Counted from the stretch's first letter, positions 1-8,015 are shown. The stretch: DNA of 15,219 bases from Thermoleophilia bacterium (GCA_029858755.1 JAOUEK010000007.1:1-15219); one strand, 5' to 3'. Numbers and translations are program-made. Notes: a model not told the origin generated them from the letters alone.

Positions 1-35
1 CCGATCACGACGACGTCGGGCTCGCGCTCGCCCAT
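1..35 (-). CDS. 5' end of a probable Rossmann-fold (FAD/NAD-binding) protein, partial
   Basis: Reading leftwards, an ATG at 35-33 opens a frame that runs off the window edge and encodes MGEREPDVVVIG. A short charged leader followed by a hydrophobic strand ending in DVVVIG is the usual start of a dinucleotide-binding Rossmann fold, as in FAD-dependent oxidoreductases; the rest of the GxGxxG loop lies outside the window. An in-frame GTG two codons upstream (41-39) is an alternative start. It follows capA on the same strand after a 59-base gap that contains a hairpin. Only twelve residues are visible, so the family is a guess. Confidence 0.45.
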   Translation of the reverse strand, partial: MGEREPDVVVI

Positions 36-47
36 GCTCACCACCGA

Positions 48-79
48 GATTCGGGGACGCGCAGGTCGGTCCCCGATTC
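48..79 (-). terminator. Imperfect hairpin after capA
   Basis: The arms at 48-58 (GATTCGGGGAC) and 69-79 (GTCCCCGATTC) pair over 11 positions with one mismatch, around a 10-base loop. The hairpin lies in the 59-base gap between the capA stop and the next leftward start. There is no T-run, so it is either an intrinsic terminator of the U-less kind proposed for high-GC bacteria or an RNA structure just upstream of the next start codon. Confidence 0.35.
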
Positions 80-94
80 AGGCCGGACGTTACG

Positions 95-1225
95 TCAGCG
101 GCGTCCGAGCACCCCGGTCGACGACACCGTCACGCCGCGCGCACCGAAGTCGGCCTTGGACAGGGAGCGCACGATCGCGTGTGCCTGCTCGGACGGGTCG
201 AGCCGCGGCACGCCGGCGTCGTTCAGCCGCGTCGGCACGAGGATGCCCGCCTCGAACCTCCCGTCGCCTCTGAGCGTGACGCGGAGGATGCCGCTCACGG
301 AGAGCGGGCCGCCGAGCGAGAACACCTTGTAGCCGCCGAAGTTGCCGAGCGAGTAGGCGATCAGGCGGCCCTTGTACCACTCCATGCCGCGGAGCACGTG
401 TGGCCCGTGGCCGACCACGAGGTCGGCCCCCGCGTCGATCGCTGCCCGCGCGAAGCGCACCGGGTCGCCGCGGTCTTCGCCCAGGTACCGCTCCGTACCC
501 CGACGCACGTGCTGCTTGTCCGTCCCCTCCGCCCCCATGTGGGCGGTGACGACGACCAGGTCCGCCGTGCGCGCGGCACGGGCGACGAGCTTGCGCACGG
601 CGGGGAGGTCGCTGAGCGAGTTGGCCCACGGGTACGCCGCGAAGCCGAGCACGGCCACGCGGATCTCGCCGACCGTCGTCGTCGTGACCTGACCCGGCCG
701 CCCCGTGTGGGCGAGCCCACGCTCGTCGAGCGCGCCGATCGTGTCCTGCAGCCCGCGCTTGCCGAAGTCGAAGGCGTGGTTGTTCGCGAGGTTGAGCATC
801 GTGAACCCCGCGCGCTGCAGCCACCGCGCGTACGACGGCGGGGTGCGGAAGGAGAAGCAGTCGGTGCTCGACGGCGAGCACTTCGACGCGGTCGCGGTCG
901 TGAGCGTGCCTTCGAGGTTGCCGAGGACGATGTCGGCCGGCAGGTCGGCCGCCACATCGGAGAAGAAGCCGCGGCCCCCGTCCGGCGGTAACCGCGGCGT
1001 CGAGCCCATGACGATGTCGCCGACCGCGGAGATGGTGACGACGCCCGGCGGGAAGGGGGGCTTCTTCGGCGGGGGCTTCGGCTTCGACGCCTGCTTCGCA
1101 GCCCTGGTCGTGGAGCCGGGCTGGGCGACGGCGGGCGTCGGCGCGCCGTCGACGAGCAGCGACGCGACGACGGCGACCAGCGCGACGACGGCTCCCGCGC
1201 GCAGGGCGAGCAGGACGCCTCGCAC
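95..1225 (-). CDS. CapA-family secreted protein (PGA_cap, metallophosphatase-like fold)
   Basis: The 376-residue protein starts at GTG 1225, preceded by a good Shine-Dalgarno (AGGAGAG, 1230-1236) that overlaps the stop codon of the upstream peptidase gene, which suggests translational coupling. Residues 1-35 are a signal sequence or membrane anchor (hydrophobic 5-24, then a VAQ-like cleavage region), followed by a Lys/Pro-rich linker (46-60). The CapA domain spans about 62-335, with the family motifs GDIVMG (69-74), NLEG (103-106), NLANNH (145-150), HMGAE (229-233), GHGPHVLRG (272-280) and YSLGNF (291-296). CapA proteins belong to the calcineurin-like metallophosphatase superfamily and are named for poly-gamma-glutamate capsule synthesis. 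No capB or capC genes are adjacent, so a capsule role is not shown; an extracytoplasmic envelope function is the safer reading. Confidence 0.9.
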   Translation of the reverse strand: MRGVLLALRAGAVVALVAVVASLLVDGAPTPAVAQPGSTTRAAKQASKPKPPPKKPPFPPGVVTISAVGDIVMGSTPRLPPDGGRGFFSDVAADLPADIVLGNLEGTLTTATASKCSPSSTDCFSFRTPPSYARWLQRAGFTMLNLANNHAFDFGKRGLQDTIGALDERGLAHTGRPGQVTTTTVGEIRVAVLGFAAYPWANSLSDLPAVRKLVARAARTADLVVVTAHMGAEGTDKQHVRRGTERYLGEDRGDPVRFARAAIDAGADLVVGHGPHVLRGMEWYKGRLIAYSLGNFGGYKVFSLGGPLSVSGILRVTLRGDGRFEAGILVPTRLNDAGVPRLDPSEQAHAIVRSLSKADFGARGVTVSSTGVLGRR

Positions 1226-1234
1226 GAAGCTCTC

Positions 1235-1921
1235 CTAGTTCCGGTTGCCCAGGAAGATGAGCGCGTAGTACGCGAGCTGTGTGAGCGCCGCCAGTGCCGC
1301 CGCGACGTACGTCATCGCGGCCGCCGTCAGCACCTTCTTCGCGCCCTGGCGCTCGCCCTCGCCGACGAGGCCGAGCTCGCGGATCTGCACGAGTGCCCGT
1401 CGGGAGGCGTCGAACTCGACCGGCAGCGTGACGAGCTGGAAGAGGACGACGACGGCGAACAGCACGATCGCGGCCTGAACCAGCCCGAGGGCCCCCATGA
1501 ACGCGCCGATCAGGAGCAGGAACAGCCACGCCTGTGAGGCGATGGACACCGCGGGCCACATCGCCGAGCGGACGCGGAAGAAGCCGTACTCCTTCGCATG
1601 CTGGAGAGCATGGCCTACCTCGTGCGCGGCGATCGCGGTCGAGGCGACGGCGGCGCCGTCGTAGACGGGCGCCGAGAGGTGAACCGACCGCTTCCGCGGA
1701 TCGTAGTGGTCGGACAGCGGCCCCCCCTGCGCGCGCTCGACGGGGACGTCCGCGAGGCCGTTCTGGTCGAGGATCTGGCGCGCCACCTGCCCGCCGGTCA
1801 GCCCCGTGAACACGGCGACCTGCATCTGCTGCGCGACGGTCTTCCGCAGCCACCCCTGGACGACGAAGCCGAGGATGAGCGGAGGGATCAGGAAGGCGAG
1901 GTAGAGCGCGAATCCGTTCAT
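1235..1921 (-). CDS. YugP-type membrane zinc metallopeptidase (Zn_peptidase_2)
   Basis: The 228-residue protein has the zincin motif HEVGH (100-104, in the context AIAAHEVGHALQH) and a likely third ligand Glu in LPVEFDAS (E169). Membrane segments lie at about 4-22, 131-148, 150-167 and 203-224. Length and order match the YugP family, which is predicted to be a membrane-embedded peptidase of unknown substrate. The start chosen is ATG 1921, because the next residues form the first membrane helix as in relatives; the frame stays open to 1987, but that extension is charged and would overlap the divergent kynureninase start. A TACGCT box ends 7 bases before this ATG and no Shine-Dalgarno is visible, so the mRNA may be leaderless. 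The gene is first in an apparent operon with capA. Confidence 0.9.
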   Translation of the reverse strand: MNGFALYLAFLIPPLILGFVVQGWLRKTVAQQMQVAVFTGLTGGQVARQILDQNGLADVPVERAQGGPLSDHYDPRKRSVHLSAPVYDGAAVASTAIAAHEVGHALQHAKEYGFFRVRSAMWPAVSIASQAWLFLLLIGAFMGALGLVQAAIVLFAVVVLFQLVTLPVEFDASRRALVQIRELGLVGEGERQGAKKVLTAAAMTYVAAALAALTQLAYYALIFLGNRN

Positions 1922-1928
1922 GGGTGGA

Positions 1929-1934
1929 AGCGTA
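1929..1934 (-). promoter_or_regulatory. -10 box (TACGCT) for a leaderless zinc-peptidase transcript
   Basis: On the minus strand TACGCT is followed by 7 bases and then the ATG at 1921. This matches the TAnnnT rule and places the predicted transcription start at the start codon. No clear -35 hexamer is seen. The same box and a similar spacing precede glgC. Confidence 0.5.
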
Positions 1935-1971
1935 GCAACGCGGTCTCGCTCGTCCGGCGGATCCGCGGCTC

Positions 1972-1977
1972 CATAAT
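1972..1977 (+). promoter_or_regulatory. -10 box (CATAAT) for the kynureninase-glgA transcript
   Basis: CATAAT stands out as AT-rich in GC-rich surroundings, ends 9 bases before the ATG at 1987, and has no Shine-Dalgarno behind it. Together with the minus-strand TACGCT at 1929-1934 it makes a compact divergent promoter region of 65 bases. Confidence 0.45.
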
Positions 1978-1986
1978 CGTTCCGCA

Positions 1987-3267
1987 ATGAGCGCCACGCG
2001 GGCCCAGGAGGAGGCGGGACGGCTCGATGCGGCCGATCCGCTGTCGACGCTGCGCGCGGAGTTCGCGATCCCGCCCTGGCCGGGCGGCCGGCACCCCGAG
2101 TGGGCCTATTTCGCCGGCAACTCCCTCGGCCTGATGCCGCGGGCGGCCCGGGCCGCGCTCGACGCCGAGCTGGGCGAATGGGCGCGTCTGGCGGTCGAGG
2201 GCTGGTTCGAGGCCCGTGAGCCGTGGCTCGAGTACGCGGGGGCCCTCCGGCCGTCGGTGGCGACGCTCGTCGGAGCCTCGCCCGACGAGATCGCAGTGGT
2301 GGGCACGCTGAGCGTGAACCTCCACCTGCTGCTCGCGAGCTTCTTCCGGCCGGGCGGCGAGCGTCGGCGAATCCTGATCGAGGACACGGCGTTCCCCTCC
2401 GACTCCCACGTCGTGCGCAGCCAGGCGGCGTGGCACGGCCTCGACCCGGACGAGACGGTGCTCCGGGTGGCGCCGCGCGACGGCGAGGCCACCCTCAGGG
2501 TCGAGGACGTCGTCGAGGCGATCGAGCGAGACGGCGAGAGCCTCGCGCTCGTCCTCCTCGGAGCGGTCAACTACCTCACCGGCGAGGTGCTGCCGCTGCG
2601 CGAGATCACCGAGGCGACGCACCGCGCGGGGGCTGTGTGCGGATGGGACCTCGCGCACGCGATCGGCAACGTCCCGGTCGACCTCCACGAGTCGGGCGCG
2701 GACTTCGCCGCCTGGTGCCACTACAAGTACGTCAACGGCGGCCCGGGAGCGCCGGCCGGGATCTTCGTCAACGAGCGGCACTGGCGTGAGGCCGAGCCGC
2801 TGCGCCTCGCTGGCTGGTGGGCGGTCGACCCCGCAACGCGCTTTCGCATGGAGCCGGGCTTCGTGCCGCGCCGGGGGGCCGAGGGCTGGGCGATCTCGAC
2901 GCCGCCGATCGTCGCGTACGCGCCACTTCGTGCGTCGCTCGCCCTCTTCGACCGCGTGGGGATGGCAGCGCTTCGGGAGCGCTCGATCCGCCTCACCGGG
3001 TGGCTCGAGACGCTGCTCGACGACGTGGCCGCCACACGGAGGATCACGCTGATCACCCCACGCGAGGTCGACCGGCGCGGCAGCCAGCTCTCGATCGCCG
3101 TCGAGCACGCGGAGGCCGTCGCCCGGCGGCTGCGTCACGAGCACGGGGTGGTCTGCGACGTCCGGCAGCCCGACGTGCTCCGCTTCGCGCCGGCGCCGCT
3201 CTACTCGTCGTTCGAGGACTGCAGCCGCGCCGCGGCCGCGCTGCGAGACCTGTCCGAGCCGCGATGA
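1987..3267 (+). CDS. kynU: Kynureninase (bacterial kynurenine-preferring type)
   Basis: This 426-residue fold-type I PLP enzyme should split L-kynurenine into anthranilate and L-alanine in tryptophan breakdown. Family motifs are YFAGNSLGL (41-49), FPSDSH (136-141), GWDLAHAIGN (219-228), WCHYKYVNGGPG (243-254, with K247 as the PLP lysine), GWW (276-278) and ISTPP (303-307). By motif alignment, W73 (EGWFEAREPW) falls where human kynureninase has His102, and T305 where it has Asn333. Trp and Thr there are the bacterial pair associated with kynurenine rather than 3-hydroxykynurenine. No tryptophan dioxygenase, formamidase or anthranilate genes are nearby. The gene overlaps glgA by ATGA, an unusual pairing. 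The start lacks a Shine-Dalgarno and follows a CATAAT box. Confidence 0.93.
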   Translation: MSATRAQEEAGRLDAADPLSTLRAEFAIPPWPGGRHPEWAYFAGNSLGLMPRAARAALDAELGEWARLAVEGWFEAREPWLEYAGALRPSVATLVGASPDEIAVVGTLSVNLHLLLASFFRPGGERRRILIEDTAFPSDSHVVRSQAAWHGLDPDETVLRVAPRDGEATLRVEDVVEAIERDGESLALVLLGAVNYLTGEVLPLREITEATHRAGAVCGWDLAHAIGNVPVDLHESGADFAAWCHYKYVNGGPGAPAGIFVNERHWREAEPLRLAGWWAVDPATRFRMEPGFVPRRGAEGWAISTPPIVAYAPLRASLALFDRVGMAALRERSIRLTGWLETLLDDVAATRRITLITPREVDRRGSQLSIAVEHAEAVARRLRHEHGVVCDVRQPDVLRFAPAPLYSSFEDCSRAAAALRDLSEPR

Positions 3268-4655
3268 GCGGGCTCCGCGTGCTCTTCGCCACGGCCGAGC
3301 TGACGCCGGTGGCCGCCGTCGGCGGCCTCGCGCAGGCGGCGACCGGCCTCGTGCACGAGCTCCGCGCCCAGGGCCTCGAGGTGGAGGCGGTGCTGCCGGA
3401 CTACGGCGGTGTCGAGCTCCGCGACGAGGAGCGCCTGCCGCCGCTCGACGTCCCCGGATGGGCGGCGCCGGCGACGGCCCGTCGCGGAGAGCATCCCTCC
3501 TTCGGCCCGGTCACGCTCGTCTCGGTTCCCGGGATCGAGCGCCCGCACCCGTACGCCGACGAGCGCGGCGAGAGCTGGCCGGACAACGACGCCCGCTTTC
3601 TCGGCTTCGCGGTGGCGGTGGCGGCGCTCGCGCGCACGTCGCGGCCCGACCTCGTGCACCTGAACGACTGGCACACGGCCGCTGCGGCCGCCGCCGTCGA
3701 CCCGGGCACGCCCGTCGTGCTGTCGGTGCACAACCTCGCCTACCAGGGCCGGACCGGGCCGGACTGGGCCGATCGGCTCGGCCCCCGGGGGGCCGCCTTC
3801 CTGCGCGACGGCGGCTGCAACCCGCTCGCCGGAGCGATCGCACTCGCCGACCTCGTCGTCGTCGTCAGCCCGACGTACCGCGAGGAGGTGCTGCGGCCGG
3901 AGACCGGCAACGGGCTCGACGGGCTGCTCCGGGAGCGGGCGGACCGGCTGGTGGGGATCCGCAACGGGATCGACACCGAGGTGTGGGGCCCCGCGCACGA
4001 CCCGCACCTGCCCGCGCCCTTCGGGCCTGACGACCTCGCGCCCAAGGCGAGTGCGAAGGCCGCGCTGCTGGAGCGACTCGGTCTGCCGGACGGGCCGGAG
4101 CCGCTCGCCGTCGGCGTCACGCGCCTCGTCGGGCAGAAGGGGTTCGACCTGCTGCTCCCGCTCGTGCCCCGGCTCGGCGAGCTGCCGCTCAGGGTGGCGA
4201 TCCTCGGCTCCGGCGAGGCCTGGCTCGCCAGGCAGCTGCACGGTGCGGCCGCCGCCCACCCGGGCACCCTGGCCTTCGTCGAGGGCTACGACGAGCAGCT
4301 CGCGCACCTCCTGCTCGGCGGCGGCGACCTGCTGCTGCTGCCGAGCCGCTTCGAGCCGTGCGGGCTCACGCAGATGCAGGCGATGCGCTACGGGACGCTG
4401 CCCGTGGTCACCGACGTCGGCGGCCTCCGCGACACCGTCGTCGACCTCGACGACGACCCCGAGCGCGGACTCGGCTGGCGGGCGCCCGTGGCCGACAGCG
4501 GGGCGCTGCTCGACACGCTGCGCCGCGCCGTCCTGGGGTGGGGCGACCCGGAGCTCCGCCTGGCCGCCCAGCGTCGCGGGATGACGGCGGACTGGTCGTG
4601 GCGGGAGCCCGCCGCCCAGCACGTCGAGCTCTACCGTCGCCTCGTGAATCGGTAG
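3264..4655 (+). CDS. glgA: Glycogen synthase, ADP-glucose type (GT5)
   Basis: The 463-residue GT-B glycosyltransferase is expected to extend alpha-1,4-glucan from ADP-glucose. The ATG overlaps the kynureninase stop (ATGA) with no Shine-Dalgarno of its own, so translation is probably coupled. The N-terminal GT5 domain has FATAELTPVAAVGGL (8-22), HLNDWHT (132-138) and SVHNLAYQG (154-162). The C-terminal domain has NGID (234-237), TRLVGQKG (286-293, with R287 and K292), SRFEPCGLTQ (361-370, with E364) and MRYGTLPVV (374-382). The E. coli KTGGL loop, whose Lys15 contacts ADP-glucose, is AVGGL here, so that lysine is missing while the other catalytic residues are kept. glgC follows directly, which supports the glycogen assignment. 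Confidence 0.92.
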   Translation: MSGLRVLFATAELTPVAAVGGLAQAATGLVHELRAQGLEVEAVLPDYGGVELRDEERLPPLDVPGWAAPATARRGEHPSFGPVTLVSVPGIERPHPYADERGESWPDNDARFLGFAVAVAALARTSRPDLVHLNDWHTAAAAAAVDPGTPVVLSVHNLAYQGRTGPDWADRLGPRGAAFLRDGGCNPLAGAIALADLVVVVSPTYREEVLRPETGNGLDGLLRERADRLVGIRNGIDTEVWGPAHDPHLPAPFGPDDLAPKASAKAALLERLGLPDGPEPLAVGVTRLVGQKGFDLLLPLVPRLGELPLRVAILGSGEAWLARQLHGAAAAHPGTLAFVEGYDEQLAHLLLGGGDLLLLPSRFEPCGLTQMQAMRYGTLPVVTDVGGLRDTVVDLDDDPERGLGWRAPVADSGALLDTLRRAVLGWGDPELRLAAQRRGMTADWSWREPAAQHVELYRRLVNR

Positions 4656-4664
4656 GTCTCCGGA

Positions 4665-4689
4665 CGGGGCCGGGACGGGCCCCCGATTT
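4665..4689 (+). terminator. Hairpin after glgA
   Basis: GGGGCC (4666-4671) pairs with GGCCCC (4678-4683) over a 6-base loop and is followed shortly by ATTTC. It begins ten bases after the glgA stop and ends before the TACGCT box of glgC, so it could separate the two transcripts. The stem is short and the U-tract is minimal. Confidence 0.4.
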
Positions 4690-4710
4690 CGCGGGAGGCG
4701 ACATCGGCTG

Positions 4711-4716
4711 TACGCT
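4711..4716 (+). promoter_or_regulatory. -10 box (TACGCT) for leaderless glgC
   Basis: TACGCT is followed by 8 bases and the ATG at 4725, with no Shine-Dalgarno. The hexamer is identical to the one in front of the zinc-peptidase gene on the other strand. Confidence 0.5.
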
Positions 4717-4724
4717 CGGCACGA

Positions 4725-5960
4725 ATGGCGGTCGAGCCACGGATCCTGGTGATCGTCCTCGCCGGCGGCGAGGGGAAGCGCCTGATGCCGCTCACCGCCG
4801 ACCGCGCCAAGCCCGCCGTCCCGTTCGGAGGGTCCTACCGTCTGATCGACTTCGTGCTCTCGAACTTCGCCAACGCCGGGTACCTGAAGATCGTCGTGCT
4901 GACGCAGTACAAGAGCCACTCGCTCGACCGGCACATCTCCCAGACGTGGCGGTTCTCAACGCTCCTCGGCAACTACGTCACCCCGGTCCCGGCCCAGATG
5001 CGCCGGGGCCCGTACTGGTTCCTCGGCTCGGCGGACGCGATCTACCAGAACTTCAACCTGATCGGTGACGAGCGGCCGGATCACGTCTGCGTCTTCGGCG
5101 CCGACCACATCTACCGCATGGACCCGCGGCAGATGGTGGACGACCACGTCGCCTCCGGCGCCGGGGTCACCGTCGCCGCGATCCCAGTCCCACACGCCGA
5201 GGCCCGGGAGTTCGGTGTGATCGAGTCCGACGCCGACGGGCGCATCCTCGCCTTCCACGAGAAGGTCGACGACCCACCGTCGATGCCGGGCGACGAGACA
5301 CGATGCCTCGCCTCGATGGGGAACTACGTGTTCGAGACGCACACACTGATGGACATCGTCGCCCCCACCGGCTCCGACCAGCAGCGCACGGACATCGGCG
5401 GCGACGTGATCCCGGCGCTGACGAGGGCCGGCGTGGCCCGGGTCTACGACTTCTCCACGAACGACGTCCCGGGCCAGGACGACCGCGAGCGCGGGTACTG
5501 GCGCGACGTCGGGACACTCGACGCCTACTACGCGGCGAACATGGACCTGATCGCCCCCGTGCCGGTGTTCAACCTCTACAACGACGCGTGGCCCGTGCTC
5601 ACCGACCAGCCACAGCTGCCCCCGGCGAAGATCTCCCGTGGCATCGGCGGCGAGCCCGCGTCGGTCGGCGCCAGCCTCCTCTGCCACGGCTCGATCGTCT
5701 CCGGCGCGCACGTGGAGCGCTCCATCGTCGGGCCCGGGACGTACGTCGACCACGATGCCCACGTCGTCGACTCGATCCTCTTCCCCGGCGTGCGCGTCGG
5801 CTCGGGGGCGCGCCTGAGCCGCTGCGTGATCGACAAGAACGTGGTCGTGCCGCCCGGCTTCAGCATCGGGCTCGACCCGTCGGGCGACTCCGAGCGCTTC
5901 ACGGTCAGCGACAACGGGATCGTCGTCGTCGAGAAGGGACGCGACCTGTCCGGCGCCTGA
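4725..5960 (+). CDS. glgC: Glucose-1-phosphate adenylyltransferase (ADP-glucose pyrophosphorylase)
   Basis: The 411-residue enzyme makes ADP-glucose from ATP and glucose-1-phosphate, the committed step of bacterial glycogen synthesis and the donor used by GlgA next door. The nucleotidyltransferase domain (about 8-275) has LAGGEGKRLMPLTADRAKP (12-30), SADAIYQ (102-108), FGADHIYRMD (124-133), SMGNYVF (197-203) and YWRDVGTLDAYYAANMDL (258-275). Residues from about 300 to 400 form the left-handed beta-helix, with hexapeptide-like SIVSGAHVERSIVGPG and a conserved IDKNVVVPPG near its end. Length and sequence agree with actinobacterial GlgC. It has its own TACGCT -10 box and no Shine-Dalgarno, so it is probably transcribed separately from kynU-glgA. 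Confidence 0.96.
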   Translation: MAVEPRILVIVLAGGEGKRLMPLTADRAKPAVPFGGSYRLIDFVLSNFANAGYLKIVVLTQYKSHSLDRHISQTWRFSTLLGNYVTPVPAQMRRGPYWFLGSADAIYQNFNLIGDERPDHVCVFGADHIYRMDPRQMVDDHVASGAGVTVAAIPVPHAEAREFGVIESDADGRILAFHEKVDDPPSMPGDETRCLASMGNYVFETHTLMDIVAPTGSDQQRTDIGGDVIPALTRAGVARVYDFSTNDVPGQDDRERGYWRDVGTLDAYYAANMDLIAPVPVFNLYNDAWPVLTDQPQLPPAKISRGIGGEPASVGASLLCHGSIVSGAHVERSIVGPGTYVDHDAHVVDSILFPGVRVGSGARLSRCVIDKNVVVPPGFSIGLDPSGDSERFTVSDNGIVVVEKGRDLSGA

Positions 5961-5998
5961 CGGGTCGGCCGACTCGTGCCGGGCCCGGACCGGCCCCG

Positions 5999-6004
5999 TA
6001 GAAT
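5999..6004 (+). promoter_or_regulatory. -10 box (TAGAAT) for the cupin-amidohydrolase transcript
   Basis: TAGAAT is followed by exactly 6 bases and then GTG 6011. A transcription start 7 bases past the box would fall on the G of GTG, giving a leaderless message. No Shine-Dalgarno is present. Confidence 0.55.
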
Positions 6005-6010
6005 CCCTCC

Positions 6011-6370
6011 GTGGACGTCCGCCGCTGGCACGAGGAGAACGTCGAGGAGCTGACGCCGGGGATCGGGCGGCAGGCGCACCACACGGGACGCCTGACCGTC
6101 GCGCGGATCTTCCTCGGTCAGGGCGCCGTCGTGCCCGAGCACAGCCACGAGCACGAGCAGGTGGCCACCGTGCTCGAGGGCCGGCTCCGCTTCCGCATCG
6201 AGGACGCGGAGACGATCCTCGCGAAGGACGAGACCATCGTCGTTCCGTCGGGCGCACGGCACACGGTCGAGGCGCTCGAGGACTCGCTCGTGCTCGACGT
6301 CTTCGCCCCGGCCCGCGACGACTGGATCCGCGGCGACGACGCGTACCTGCGCTCCCCGGTTGACGGCTGA
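6011..6370 (+). CDS. Small single-domain cupin protein
   Basis: The 119-residue protein starts at GTG and is one cupin barrel. Motif 1 (G39-G57) carries the metal-ligand cluster EHSHEHEQ, with H44, H46 and an acidic residue at 49. Motif 2 is PSGARH (79-84), with H84 as the final ligand. Such stand-alone cupins bind a divalent metal and act as small dioxygenases, isomerases or sensors; nothing here fixes the substrate. The last 11 bases overlap the start of the amidohydrolase, so the two are probably translated together and may act on related compounds, which is inference. A TAGAAT box lies 6 bases upstream. Confidence 0.85.
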   Translation: MDVRRWHEENVEELTPGIGRQAHHTGRLTVARIFLGQGAVVPEHSHEHEQVATVLEGRLRFRIEDAETILAKDETIVVPSGARHTVEALEDSLVLDVFAPARDDWIRGDDAYLRSPVDG

Positions 6371-8000
6371 CCTCGTCCTCGCGGGGGGTACCGTGCTCAC
6401 CAGCGACCGCGCACGCCCGCGGGACGAGGCGGTCGCCGTCCGGGCCGGGCGCATCGCCTTCGTCGGCTCCGCCGAGGACGCCCGCGAGTGGGTCGGCCCG
6501 CACACGGAGGTGATCGAGCTCTCCGGGCGCACGCTCCTGCCCGGCTTCCAGGACGCGCACGTCCACCTCGCGAGCAGCGGCCTGGGGGGGCTGCAATGCG
6601 ACCTCCGCGCGGCCGCGGCGCCCGCCGCGTACGGGGAGCTGATCCGCGCCTACGCCGCCTCGCACCCGGACGAGGAGTGGATCGTCGGCGACGGCTGGGG
6701 GTCGGACGACTTCGGAGGGCCGATGCCGACGCGGCAGCAGCTGGACGCGATCGTCGCCGACCGTCCCGTGTACCTGGAGACCCGTGACGCACACACGGCG
6801 TGGGTCAACTCGCTGGCGCTCGAGCGGGCGGGGGTGACCGCCTCGACACGCGACCCCGAGGGAGGGTTGATCGACCGCGACGACGCGGGCGCGCCCTCCG
6901 GGACGCTGCAGGAGAGCGCGCGGCGCCTCGTGCGGGCGCACCTCCCGGAGCCGAGCGCCGCCGACTGGCAGGAGGCGATCCGGCGCGCGCAGGCGGAGTT
7001 GCACTCCTACGGCGTCACCGCGTGCCAGGAGGCGAACCTGACGCCGGACCTGTTCGAGCCCTACCGCGCGGTGGCCGGGCGCGGGGAGCTGACGATCCGC
7101 CTCGAGGGCAACCTCGCCTGGGACTCCGCGCTGGAGACGGAGCAGCTCGAGGGCCTGCTCGACCGGCGTGCGCGCGGCACCGTCGGCCGCATGCGGATCC
7201 GCGGGGCGAAGCTCTTCCAGGACGGCGTGGCCGAGAACTTCACCGCCGCCATGCTGGAGCCCTACCGCGACGCCGCAGGCGCACACACGGCGAACGCCGG
7301 TCTCAGCATGTTCGCGCCGGAACGGCTCGCGCGCGACGTGACGCTGCTCGACGCCCACGGCTTCCAGGTTCATGTGCACGCGCTGGGCGACCGCGCCGTG
7401 CGCGAGGCGCTCGACGCGCTCGAGGCCGCGGCGCGGGCGAACGGCCGGCGCGACGCGCGCCATCACCTGGCTCATCTCCAGTTCGTCCACCCCGAGGACC
7501 TGCCGCGCTTTGCCGCCCTCGGGGTCGTCGCGAACGTGACCCCGCTCTGGGCCGTGCTCGACGGCTACGTGACCGACCTCACCCTGCCGTTCGTCGGCGA
7601 GCGGGCGGCGGCCACGATGTACCCGTTCGCGAGCCTCGCCCGCGCGGGCGCGCGCCTCGCCGTCGGCAGCGACTGGTCGGTGTCCTCCCCGGATCCGCTG
7701 CTGCAGGTCGCGGTCGCGGCGCTGCGGCGCATGCCGGACGAGCCCGGGGCCGAGCCGCTGCTCCCTGCCGAGCGCCTCGACGTTGCCGCGGCGCTCGAGG
7801 CGGCGACGCTCGGCTCCGCCTACGTGAACCACCTCGACGCTGAGACCGGCTCGATCACGGTCGGCAAGCTCGCCGACCTGGTCGTGCTCGACCGCGACCT
7901 CGCGGGCGCCGGGCCGGCGGAGATCGCCGAGGCCCGCGTCGTACTCACCCTGGTCGAGGGCGAGACGGTCTACGCCTCGCCCGAAGGCCGGCCGGCCTGA
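6360..8000 (+). CDS. YtcJ-type metal-dependent amidohydrolase (amidohydrolase family 3)
   Basis: The 546-residue protein fits the family length. The N-terminal beta-sandwich strand ADLVLAGGTVLT supports the TTG start at 6360 inside the cupin gene; no Shine-Dalgarno is visible, so reinitiation after the cupin is likely. The TIM-barrel metal motifs are LLPGFQDAHVHL (59-70, HxH at 67-69), KLFQDG (284-289), QVHVHALGDRAV (336-347), HLAHLQF (369-375) and GSDWSV (436-441). The C-terminal sandwich ends with ITVGKLADLVVLD. Members hydrolyse cyclic amides, imides or exocyclic amide bonds, and the exact substrate cannot be read from sequence. A strong hairpin follows the stop. Confidence 0.92.
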   Translation: MTADLVLAGGTVLTSDRARPRDEAVAVRAGRIAFVGSAEDAREWVGPHTEVIELSGRTLLPGFQDAHVHLASSGLGGLQCDLRAAAAPAAYGELIRAYAASHPDEEWIVGDGWGSDDFGGPMPTRQQLDAIVADRPVYLETRDAHTAWVNSLALERAGVTASTRDPEGGLIDRDDAGAPSGTLQESARRLVRAHLPEPSAADWQEAIRRAQAELHSYGVTACQEANLTPDLFEPYRAVAGRGELTIRLEGNLAWDSALETEQLEGLLDRRARGTVGRMRIRGAKLFQDGVAENFTAAMLEPYRDAAGAHTANAGLSMFAPERLARDVTLLDAHGFQVHVHALGDRAVREALDALEAAARANGRRDARHHLAHLQFVHPEDLPRFAALGVVANVTPLWAVLDGYVTDLTLPFVGERAAATMYPFASLARAGARLAVGSDWSVSSPDPLLQVAVAALRRMPDEPGAEPLLPAERLDVAAALEAATLGSAYVNHLDAETGSITVGKLADLVVLDRDLAGAGPAEIAEARVVLTLVEGETVYASPEGRPA

Positions 8001-8015
8001 GCGCCACGCCACGAC

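Noticed and set aside
1922..1987. N-terminal extension of the zinc peptidase to ATG 1987
   Set aside because: The extra 22 residues are charged, precede the first membrane helix unnaturally, and would overlap the divergent kynureninase start. ATG 1921 has a correctly spaced TACGCT box.
90..1997. 635-codon open frame on the minus strand
   Set aside because: It is an out-of-frame shadow of the zinc peptidase and capA genes, which carry clear catalytic motifs in their own frames.
1987..3267. Cysteine desulfurase or generic class V aminotransferase
   Set aside because: YFAGNSLGL, the HYKYVNGGPG lysine loop, GWW and ISTPP together are specific to kynureninase.
4956..8012. 1018-codon open frame on the minus strand
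   Set aside because: It is antisense to glgC, the cupin gene and the amidohydrolase. Its translation is low-complexity Arg/Ala/Gly/Val with no family motif, as expected from third-position GC bias.
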